DNA of 64,000 bases from Lineus longissimus (taxonomy: Eukaryota; Nemertea; Pilidiophora; Heteronemertea; Lineidae), in NCBI RefSeq assembly GCF_910592395.1, contig NC_088315.1, positions 6,326,501 to 6,390,500 on the forward strand, given 5' to 3'. The first letter of the stretch is position 1; each line of letters opens with the position of its first letter. Under the pieces are notes generated by a model. It saw only the letters and a list, made by a program, of their open reading frames with translations. It searched no databases and was not told the origin of the DNA. This document shows positions 49,994-61,200 of the stretch, piece by piece. The translations under genes were made by a program, and so were the position numbers.

Positions 49994-52900
49994 CCTGTCG
50001 CTCCTTTGGAAGACTTCGAGGTAGACCTAGGGCAGGGTACGCCAAGCCAGGAGACGTTTGTAAGATTTCCTGACCGGCTCTCCCCTTCTGGCTCTACCCT
50101 GGCTCTCCGTTACGACCCTCGGTGTCCATTCATTGATTATGCAGTCGACTCTGACTGTACAGCCGGCTTGCTCGCTCAGTAATTGGATACTGGGTAATCA
50201 ATAGTTGGATGGAAAACATGGAATATAGTCTAGCTGGCAGGTGGAATACCGTAAAGCACTTTTGTTAAGAATTGGAACAGACTCGGTATCATCTGCTTTG
50301 TGGTTTTTTATTGTTTGATGAACGTTCAGGTATGCCGGTATCAGCAGTCAGAATGCAAGTAATGAGGGCTTATCAAAATAATGACTCAAAACCACCCATA
50401 AAAAAGCTGCAAAGATTTCTCCTCATCCTTTATACTAAAAATGATATTTACAGTTGCAGCCTTAATTCTCACCTTGAAAGCCTGTGGCTCAGCTGTGTAT
50501 CCAAAATAGCTTTAGTCCCTCAACTGAAGCCATGCAGATAAGCACACATCTTGACCAATATGAATGATCTTGATCAGGATGGAAGTTACAGGTCCATGAC
50601 CTCAGTCAAAGAGCTGCTAGCCTTCCACAACTATGCGTAGCTTATGCTAAATCGGGCTATTTTTGGCCAGCCCAGAAAAAGTAGACAAAACATTGCCTCA
50701 GCCTGCAACACCTGTGGCACTTTTTGCCACCAGATTTCACCAGTACACTATGAGTATGATGTTTGGTCACTTGGGAACAAATCTGAACGCAGCATATAAC
50801 CCTTTTGTCAACTGATCACACAGATCCGTCACCTCACAAAGGATCAGAATAATTTTTTCACAAAACAAAGAAGCCGGACCTCAGCATCTGGGTTATCATT
50901 TGGACAAATGTTTCCATGGAAACCATTGTCGTTGAGGCTTTTGTCACAAGAGCTGTGACAAAAAATTGTCCATTCCACTCATCCAAAGTGTGAAAAATTT
51001 GTGTTTTCTTAGTCATTTCACATCCTCAGTACCTCATAATAACCAGTGCATTTCAAATTATCACCATCAGCTGAGAATGTTAGAAGGGACAGCTACATAG
51101 ATACCATGAACAGCTAACTTTATATTCTGTAATATATTCTTTATTGACAATGATGAGTCTCTTATTAGCCTGACTAGATAATTGCATGACCATTATCGAG
51201 ACCTGCATGACGACAAACCATGTAACGACTAGATTACATATTTTATGACAAGCACTTGAACACTCGTGACATATCAGAAATGTAGAGACAACATGCGACG
51301 ACGCTGATGTCAAACAAGGGTCGTTGGAAAATTTGGAATAGATGGAATGGAGAACTATATCAAAGCAGACTACTAGTTCTACCTATCGTATGCAGGAATA
51401 ACTAAGAATCAAGCTGTTATCTAAATCTCGGGAACTTATCATTGGAAATGTAGTATTTCACTTTCAGTGTGGTAACTGTCAGAAATTCTAACCTGTTCTA
51501 ATACCTAAAACTAAAAGTGCAAGTGAGTGAGTGGTTAAAAAACGCCCAGTAATTCTGTTTAAATTTGATATTGACAATACATGTAACTCCACATGAATTG
51601 AATACGAGAACTTCATTCCCGACCATTTCAGTTTTGCAATTTTTTGGAGGGAAACTCAAAGGCAAATAAATTCAACTTTATAATGCATTTTTACCATCAA
51701 ATTTTGGAAGCAAAGTGGGAATTTTGTCTACTGACAATTGAAAATGAACAAATTATCAATTATTGTTGGTGTAGCCAACAGTGATAACCACTACTTTGTG
51801 ATGGGTGACTATGAGACAATACAGAAGTACTGGGCTTAAGTGGTTATTCCTCAACTACATGTACAGTACAACACAACCTCTCAAACTCACCAAAATGGGT
51901 TTAAAATGAAAGTCTCATTCATGTGACACCTCACTGCGATATTTGCTGAAAATAATGAAGTACATGGAAATTATAAGAACAACGCACCAATAAGTGGGAT
52001 GCACCAATCCCGAAGCAAATGAAAAGGTCAATCACAATTTCTGTATTGGGAAAGTGCAGGTGAAATATCAATGACGATCATGGGGTGTGGCAAGATATGT
52101 TATAATATGTGAGCGTCTTTGCCATTACATACCAGAAAATCTATTTTTAAGTGTCAATGGAGTTTTACACCTGGTGTCATGCCAATAGACCAATGTTGCA
52201 TTCAGCAGAAAATGCTCAAGTTAAATGAAAATATCATTATGATATGTAGACATGCCATTGCATTGACTCATTCAGCAACTTAAAGGATTGATACACTCAT
52301 AATTCTGTTCACTTGTACGGGATCAGTGCTCACCTGCAGCAGCCCATATCATGCCAACCACATCAAAAGAAAGACTATCTTCCATGTAAAACCAAACACG
52401 AAACCATCTTCAGCCAGGTCAAATTATCTTTACATTATTGAGGCAGCATTGGAAATGGCTAAGATATTGCAACCCTTAGTATCTTCAAACAGAAACGGAG
52501 AGAGTTTTGTCTCAACCAAGGAGGTAAAGCACATGATGATAAAGGGCTGTCAGCATCCAAAGTGACACAGTTGAAAATTAGTCACTGTCATAGAAAGGGT
52601 GTCTGAATGACTGATGCACAATCTATTTGAATTGGTCAGTGTTAGAAAAATCGTTAAAAAGTCTATCACTTACCAAAACGACCATGCTTCCACATCATCT
52701 GCACCCAGCATGACAAGTCTACCGTAAGGAAAAAAACTAAGCTACTTTGCAGTAACTGTACGTGCTTTTTACAAAAAACAAATAATCCTTCCCCGTAGAT
52801 CAGTGTACAGTTGTAGTTATTGTACGAGTTGACAATTGAAAAAGTGGTCCCCTGCTGAGGCCATGAGCACAAAATCACCAGGCCTATACCATTACCAACT

Positions 52901-54436
52901 CCCAGCACAAACACAGACTTTTGCAGCTGTCCTCGGTCATTTTATCATATTTATGCGAGAAAACTTCATTCTACGTACATTTTAGTACACAGGTGAACTT
53001 TATTGATTCAAAATGAAACCAGTACATGTAGAAGCATAATTTGCCCGGGCTTTTCGTACAGTGACAGCCAACAGGCCCAAAAATCAATACTATTTTGATT
53101 CTGGAAGTTAAATAGGCCTTGACATCTGATTACAGAACATTTAGATACTATCAGTTTCTGCTATTGCAATTACAATATCATTTCATTATTGTATAGCTGG
53201 GTGTATCTAGTGTTCAGGAAAGTAATTGATAATAATGATGACATAAAAAGTCCCCTGTTAACTATGCCATTGACCGCACACCCCCCATTCCCTGATCAGG
53301 ATGAACAACAGATTTTCAATTCATTTTAACCTTTCCATCGACTTGAACTGCTGCATTCCAAAATTCTTCAACTATCAATCACTGTTCACCATATCCTAGA
53401 AGGGTAGCAGTACTGCTAATTAACCCTCCTTGGAATAAGTATGTGCACACAGGTGTATAAAGCTCTTGCCACATTGGTCTTGTCCGATAAGTCTCACAAA
53501 GAAGCTTCCAACATTTCCTCCCCAAGGTCAATGGCAGGATGATCAGCTCTTCACATCAACTTCAGATATAATTGCTATAAAATCACTTCCTTGATTCACT
53601 CGTACGGATCGTATACACAATTTTAAGGCAGTGAACTGGTTCACCATACCAAAGCCTGTTGTACAACCATGGCATGATAATTGGCTGCCATGACAATAAA
53701 CCAAACTCAACTACATGTACTTTCGATAGAATATCATATATGGGCATCAACTAACACACCTGCCATTGTCAAGCAGTGCGAGAAGTGCAGAAACAGAAAT
53801 TTTCAGGCCAATAGCCGTTTACTGATGTTCATGTACAGTATCACGTACCACTACACAAAGTTTCAAGAAGCTAAGTTGCTGTGAGATGTGAGAGACCCCT
53901 ATTGGCGACTTTGTGTAACTTTACCTTGCCTGCCTCAGCCTGGCTGCTGCATGCCTTGGCCCTTTATTGCTACATCTTATGTCGTATTCATCGAAAATCA
54001 GACATGGAAATCTATTAAACCGGACTTACTTCGAGATTTTGATGACATCCGATGCCCATTTGGATTCCAAATCAGGTGATTTTGATCGCTTTTGATGAGA
54101 ACATAGGAGGAAGTTTCAAGCGATTTGGCGATTCCTCGATTTGCACATCGAGAGGGATGTCAGGGTTGTCCTAGTAATAACAGGTGACGTCACTATGAAG
54201 ATGGAATTCTATTTATAGGAAGATACTCACCAGATGTAAAACTATCCTATTTAAAAAAAAAACAACCTGTAAAATACTCAAAATCGGCAAAAGTTTTTGA
54301 CTTTTTAACTAATGTAAAATGTTACATAATAACTGAGCTTGTATATTGATACATATGACTGGCTAAAATCAGAATAAATGAACCAGACTTTTATTATTGA
54401 CTATCTCGAACATTCTACAGTGTTGTTTGTTTGAAA
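49994..54436. other. Divergent intergenic region, OTULIN family to TXNDC9
   Basis: AT-rich, with no protein-like open frames or splice pairs that I can support. It contains the conserved block 54135-54193 close to TXNDC9. Confidence 0.5.
54135..54193 (+). promoter_or_regulatory. Conserved block upstream of TXNDC9
   Basis: CTCGATTTGCACATCG, AGGGATGTC, then CTAGTAATAACAGGTGACG and TCAC. It aligns with 14175-14238 upstream of NUP62 and includes a CRE-like TGACGTCA. It ends about 240 bp before the TXNDC9 ATG. Confidence 0.4.
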
Positions 54437-56306
54437 ATGGCTTCCACCACCGCAACCGCTCAAGAAGCCGCCGAATTTCTTGAAGATAAGGCGTTAGCTG
54501 AGGAGGTATTCTCTCTATTCTATCTATTCTATCTTCACAAATAGTTGGTCTTTCGGAAAAAATACCTGTAACTCCAATCTGTCCTCCAGATTTTTCTTGA
54601 ACCTTCTTGATAATTTATTTGAGAGTCCAAAAATGTCTGGCATGCTTTTTGTGATCACGAAAAAGTTACGGCCAAATCAATGAAATACACTGGGTGATGT
54701 ATGGTGCGATGTGAAGTTTCAAAAATTTCTCAATTTCAGGACTTACTTGATGAAGATGATGTCCCAGCACATATCTTGGAAGCTCGCTTCAATGAACTGA
54801 AACAGAGAGCCGAAGCATTCAAGCAGTTTCAAGAGAAGGGCCATGGCCATTACACGTAAGAGAGCTTTGCTGGTATACTGTCAATAGCTGGGAGGTATAA
54901 CTTGTTGAGATCTAAAGCCAAAGGGCACTTGTTCCTGCTAATGGCATGTGTTGATATTAGATTTCACGTTTTGTTCCAGAACCATAGATGAAGAAAAGAA
55001 ATTCTTACATTTGACAACATCAGAGTCGAGATGTGTCGTACATTTCTTCCATACAGATTTCAGAAGATGTGCAATAGTCGACACTCATCTGAAGGTTAGT
55101 ATCTATCACTATGCTTTTATTCATTTCATTTAGCATAGTTTAGAAGGAGGCTAAATCGGAAGAAGATATCATATTTATATAATTTAGATGAAATGATAAA
55201 GTCTGATGCAAGGATATCTGAGAGGCTGGTCAAAAGACTGGATGATAAGGGCCACCATGGAGCAAAAATTTGGTCATTACATAAAGAATAGCATCTCCTG
55301 TTGTGTGCACGAAGAGTGACTGGTTCAAGTTTCAAGTATATCTCATTATAATATGATATTTTCAGAAATTGGCAGAGAAGCATTTTGAGACAAAGTTTGC
55401 AAAAATTGATGTCAAGGTTGCCAAGTTCTTTGTTGAGAAGTTAAAGATTAAAGAACTGCCAGCCATTCTTTGCTTTGTTGATGCAAAGGTCAAAGACAAG
55501 TAAGTTATGTATATAAAAAAGATAATTTTCTTGATCATAACAGAGTGTGAATGTGATGCCAGGCACTGAGTGATAACTGACAATCTTATGTGCAAATCAG
55601 GATACCATACATCGTTGTCAACTGCAACTTGTCTTGATCCGATGGAATCCCTGCAAAACATGCAGGGGAATATATTGTACCTCAGGTTACCTGCCAATTT
55701 AAAATTATGTAGAGGACTGCTTACAGTGTTATAAACCTGAGAAAGATGGTAAAGAAAGTAGTGAACCATAATTATTTTTAGAATAAGGGGAAAAACTATT
55801 TGTTTTCAACTTTACATGTATGCTGTCTCTATAATTTTTCAGAATTATTGGTTTTTCTGACCTTGGAAACACAGACAGCTTCAGTACTGAAATGTTGGAG
55901 CGGAGACTTGGAAAATCTGGTAAGGTTGTGGTTGTGTGTGAGATGATCTATACAGCTTAGATGGTTGTTCCTCATATCCAGCAACAGTTGACAATTGTGA
56001 CAACTGTGTAGGCTTCAATGTCTCTACAATTCTATCTTTTCAAACCATAATTTAATTCTTTGATTGGGATATGGAACAAATTATTTGATTGAAGCGTTAA
56101 ACAGGGATTCCTTGTAAGTTGTACTGTGAAGTTGATGTCAGGGCTGGCATCCCCACACAACCTAAAAATGTTGCAAATTTGTTTTTCTAGAAGTGATAAC
56201 TGTTGAAGACGTAGATGAAGAAGAGGAGCGAAGAAAAAAGACAATTTATGGATTCAAAAAGAATAGGGGAGCCAATGATGATAGCAGTGATGATGATGAT
56301 TATTAG
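54437..56306 (+). CDS. TXNDC9: Thioredoxin domain-containing protein 9 (phosducin-like, CCT-binding)
   Basis: Six exons in consistent phase: 54437-54505, 54740-54855, 54980-55094, 55366-55499, 55843-55919 and 56191-56306 (stop TAG). They encode 208 residues, close to the roughly 226 of human TXNDC9. An N-terminal acidic/helical part ends in KGHGHY. A thioredoxin fold follows, with the family blocks HFFHTDFRRCAIVDTHL, EKHFETKFAKIDV, LKIKELPAI and IIGFSDLGNTDSFSTEMLE then RRLG. As in the family, the CxxC redox motif is reduced to one Cys, so it is not an oxidoreductase. The tail is basic then acidic (RKKTIYG...SSDDDDY), as in human (KKTIRG...DSDSDDD). Family members bind the cytosolic chaperonin CCT and slow tubulin and actin folding. 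An AATAAA signal is at 56797-56802. Convergent with HPS5. Confidence 0.97.
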
Positions 56307-57579
56307 CATGAACATTGTAGAGATTTCATGGCTGCGCCATAAATCAATGAGGACACAACAGCTGTTCTAAACATTTTCATGGCTATATCTATAGGGACAA
56401 CATTCTAAATGTTGGTCATTACAAAGAAACTTCATATTCTGTCAGGCCTGGCCATAACTGGGACTTCATCTGTTCATTTTCCGATGAAGGGGAATAATAG
56501 CTTTGTTCATTGATGATGCATTTGACTACAGGTATGCAACATATCTTCCGATTTGATTCTGGGCATGTATTCAGGTTCAATCTCCTGTGGAATCCTTGAA
56601 CTGCCTTGGAGCGGCATTCTGTAAAATTCATACTGAAAAAAGTCCTTCATAATCTAGGACATGTGTTTGCTTGGTAAAGTACAAAATCTATAACAACTTC
56701 TTGTCGATGAAATTATGTACAATTTCTTCATGAATATTTTTATTGTGTTTTCTCTACATGCATATTATACTATTTATAAATTTTTTTATTTCAAGAAATA
56801 AACCGTTTCATTGCTTGAATATCTTTGTTAATTTCCCACTTCCATTCTGTCAATGAGATTTGAAGTGACAACATGTCATGTAATCTTAATCTGACATCTG
56901 TGCTGGGCCTAGCCGTTTGCGTATCACGTTACCCACCCACATATGCTCATCATATGGTGAGTCAATTTTGAGTCTGGCCACTGGTCTCCTCGGTTCCTTG
57001 CCCTTGGTCAATTGGGGTTACTGGCCAAATCCTAACTTGAGCAAGCCTGAGAAGAGGGAGATCATTGACAAACTGTGGGGCATCACTAACTTTACCCTTA
57101 TCTTTTAGACAAGAGATACAGAACAAAGCATTCATGTTCAAAATTTAAAGTAATTAGCAATTTATTTTCTGATTCATTCCAGCAGTATAATAATAGACTC
57201 TTACTAACAATCAACAGTAAATCATAAAAGGTATTTACAATCCATTTTAAATGATTACAAAAATATCATCAATATTTATGAATGTTACGTATTTGCTCTA
57301 ATATTCTTATGAAAATAATTGTAACACATTAATTGTGTGGGAATCAAAAGAAGTTGGGTAGTGTAGTTGGCATGAAACTGGCCAAACAAGTGTAAATTCG
57401 ACATAAGTGATGTCTATAAAACTTCCAGCAGGGGCATATTCATCTGCAAAATAATGCAACCCAGATACCTGTGGAGGACAGTTGGCGTATATACAAAGCC
57501 GCACAGTTGTAATGTCAAGTCATACATCAACATGCCAACTTCAAGCTCAAGCTCCAAAGAATTCCAAGCTCAAGTGAGC
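56307..57579. other. 3' flanks of TXNDC9 and HPS5
   Basis: The TXNDC9 3' UTR runs to the AATAAA at 56797. The rest is AT-rich, with no supported coding exon on either strand. Confidence 0.5.
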
Positions 57580-57721
57580 TTAAACTTTATTAAGGCATAT
57601 TGGACATAACTTCTGAGGTACACAGTATTTGTGGTAGACGTGTCCACAGTTGAAGATAACCAGGCCGGATTCTGCTTGGTTGATGATTGCAGTCAAAGGC
57701 AAGGAGCAGCATAGGCAGTCA
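57580..57721 (-). CDS. HPS5: RING-H2-type exon, probable last exon of HPS5
   Basis: After a good acceptor (ctctttcag) the frame DCLCCSLPL...FNCGHVYHKYC...LCPICLNKV ends at TAA. The pattern C-x2-C-x19-C-x-H-x2-H-x2-C-x5-C-x2-C is a complete C3H2C3 RING, of the kind seen at the C-terminus of HOPS/CORVET subunits. Joining to HPS5 needs phase 2. The strong donor after 58289 is phase 0, so a small linking exon is needed (one possibility ends near 58180) or a weak donor after 58294. Human HPS5 has no such domain. It could instead belong to a separate transcript. Confidence 0.6.
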
Positions 57722-58288
57722 CTGAAAGAGATATGCAAATATGCAAAAATGATATGCAAAAAGAGATATGCAAAAACATTCAGCCATCAAACCTTTGTAG
57801 CCTACAACTGACAACCTTCTGCAGTCTTAGTTTATCCAGTAATCGAGCTATTGAGAACTTTACACAAAACTTATGATTTACCCCCTGAAGGGTCATGTTA
57901 TGGCAGAAGAAAAGTTGTGTTTACTCAAGAGACCAGAAGTGGATTTGGTTACTTTTGCATCTGACCTCTTTTTATTTTCCTTACCCTTTGAGATCAGTCT
58001 GAGCACCCCAGTGACAGGCAGGATTTTCAAGGTACTGACTTCTCATCTTTGTTTGGTCGTTCAGAATTGAAAACTGGAAAGAAAAGTGACAGAAAAATGT
58101 CTGTGGTTATGGTATCATATTTCTTGCTCTTTCAAAGGGAAGTGGAAGTGTTTTTTCACATTTCTGCACAGTTAATACTGCAGGCAAGGCCACAGCAGGA
58201 TACACATTTCCCCCAGCGTCTTGAAAGCAATGTTTTAATTTTTATTTGACCCCAGATCATCAACTCTGTGCTTCAGTACAGTACATAC

Positions 58289-61200
58289 CAACTTCTCTGC
58301 GGTCCTCCCTTCCCCGTTACTGCTTTCCTTCTGAACCATTTTTGCCAACTGCGGTGCCAAGTAACCTGGTTTCCGCCGCCATAGGTAGTTATCCATCTGC
58401 TCAAGTATATCCTGGACTAGCAGACACTGCTGCTGCTCAACACTAACTGCCAGCAAACACGTACGAAAGAAATCAGCCGAAAGCACCCCGCGCTGAACTT
58501 CGACACCTTGTAGCATATCCAAGGCATTGCTATAACCAATATTTTTCATGACGAGTTTTGCGAGGTTTTCCCAAGTGATCAGTTTTGACCAGTCGATTCC
58601 AGTAGAACTGTTGGGAGTGTCACTCTTAGCTTCTAAAGGTAATTGCTGTCTACAGTTCAAACAATACCAAACTTCTCCATGTTCAGGCTTCAGCAAGATC
58701 TGGTCATCTGTGGGGGTAGTCTGCTTTTGCTTCAGCTTGACAAGGTTTTCAAAGTCCGACCTCCCTAGATTTTCAGACTCTGGAAAATTGAATTAGGATA
58801 GCATGATGTTTGGCAACTTTAGCAAAGCTAGGTTGTCATTCCCCAAAATAAAATGCCCCCCCCCAAGAATATCAGGGGTTAACAGTAACCCGAAGGGGCT
58901 GATGTGCAATGACTAAAAGTACCTTTTGCAATGATATTCTTTAGGAGTTCAAACTCTCCTAACTGAATCAGAATCTCGAGGTATTGATCTCGGTTTTTCG
59001 GGTACTGCAGGCACCTCAGATAGCCCTGCCAGTAGCCATATTTCTGGCAAAGTTGTAGAATCCTATCACACGGCGCAGAGGCCAGCATCACACTGTTGAT
59101 CAGACAGTTACGCTCCCAGGTTGCAGTGTGTCCAAGGGGCCTGAAATTGGAAAAAGAAATTGATTGTTTTAAAAACATAGATTAAAAAAAACTGGCATAA
59201 ACAAGCCCCAACATCTGCTTTGATCGAGGCTAGAACAGTGAATTGCTGCCAACAAAAGTAAATGTCCTCAGTTTTAATACTCCCACGTCATCAGTGATGA
59301 TCACCCTTAGCTATGAGCATTCATGAAATGGCTTTCAATGGTTCACTCACAAATAGAACAGATTAAAGATTATTGTTGGTGCTTTAGAGCATGAGACATG
59401 GCATGAGGGGCTTACTTTGGCATTCCACAGCTACAGGAGTTGTCAATAGTCCTTCCACACAACAGACATTCAAGCCAGGCTATCTGTACTTCCTTCTCTT
59501 GGCAAATTTGGTTTATCGTTGATTCCCTGAAATAAGCGTGGGCAAAATTGTTCAAACAACTACAATGTACAAGCACTGTTCAGGCAAATGCAAGAGGCAT
59601 GGCACGATTTATGGCATAGCCATTTCTCCTAAGCAACAGTGCATTTTTGAAGCATACCTCACAGCGATTTAAAGCACTCGTTTGCAGGGCGTTCAAGTGA
59701 AAGCTTAGAAACACACCAACCTGGCAGCCTCAGTATTGCTTGTCACCATTGACAGCCTATCAAGATAGGTCAGGTAATGTTCTCGAAAGTCAACACCATC
59801 TCGGCACATGTAGAGGATATCAAGTGGACTGATGACCTTGTGAAGGTCACCACAAAGATGGATGGTCTTCATCTCGTTGTGGCTGAAGAGTCTGACGACG
59901 TGGGACAGCACTGCAGGACTCTCAATGAGCTCTTGGTTGTTATGGTGCTGGAAGGCTGAGCTCAGCTCGTTCCTATGGATTAATTTTGCAAATGGGTCGG
60001 ACGAATCGGCCAGGACTGAAAAGTCAAAGTTAGGATTCTTGTATAGCTTTGTTTACAATATAAAGTCATTCCGACGTCACAAATAGATTATAGGGTGCTA
60101 CAGTGCGTGCTGTTGTAGATAACTGACGGAACATGCCCTAAATCCTGACCAAACAGTCACAATATTTATAGTTGAATTGAAGCTTATTGCAGCTATTAAC
60201 ATTTCAGGTCAATTTGGCTCAAGGTGCACTTACCATGAAGACACTCAACAAATTCCTTCCAGAGTGTTATCCTACGGTTGCCATGGCAATGGTCGATGAA
60301 TCTCTTTAATTTTGGAATGTTCAAGAAATGAAAGTAGCACCGCATAAATATGACGGCATCGGACAGCACCAAACAGCTTTTACATTCACTCGTTTGGATA
60401 GCACCACTCCTGGACGTATCTTCCCCACAAGGGACACAACCCAGTTTTGCATTTGACTTTGAACTTGAGCATGTGAACTTTGAAGTTAAAGTTTGGAAAT
60501 TTGAATTTTCAGAATCGCCACATTCCGACCACTTAATCACTTCCTCTGTGTCTGCATTTTTCTGCTGTTCTAGAAAACACCTGTGGCAATCTGATAACAC
60601 AGGAAGAATCTTTTCCTTAATTTCTCCGTGAATTCCAAGCTCCAAACATAATAGCACCAACTTTGCGACTTGGGAATGTAGGTCTTTCGGAAGAGAAAAC
60701 GGATCGTCAACGTAAACAATGTCAGAGAGGTCAAGGTCAAAGTCACTGTAATCTATTGGCATGTCGTCAGAGTCTTCAGGTGTATCCGGTTTTGGATTTG
60801 ACACATGATTCACACCATCTACTGAATTCGTGTCTGCTGAAAAACTCCTGGAACAATTATCAGCAGATGTCACATTTTCAGCAGATGTCACATTCTCAGT
60901 AGACGTCACATTCTCAGCAGACGTCACATGCTCAGCAGACGTCACATTTTCAGCAGACAATACATCCTCCCGCTCCTCTTCGATTTCCTTCTTGACTGGA
61001 GCGTGAAGAACTGAAAAGATGTCTCTCGTGTTCACATCTTCATCGTAGAAATAATTCACAGGCGACTTGTTCCGTTTCGGTTCCTCTCCGCCTATATGCA
61101 GACGATAAGGATCCTCTTCAACATGTGGAGTTTCGGGGACTTCGTTGCTGCTGCTGGATTCCAAGCTATCAATAAAGATATCTTGCACATGTCGGAGGGG

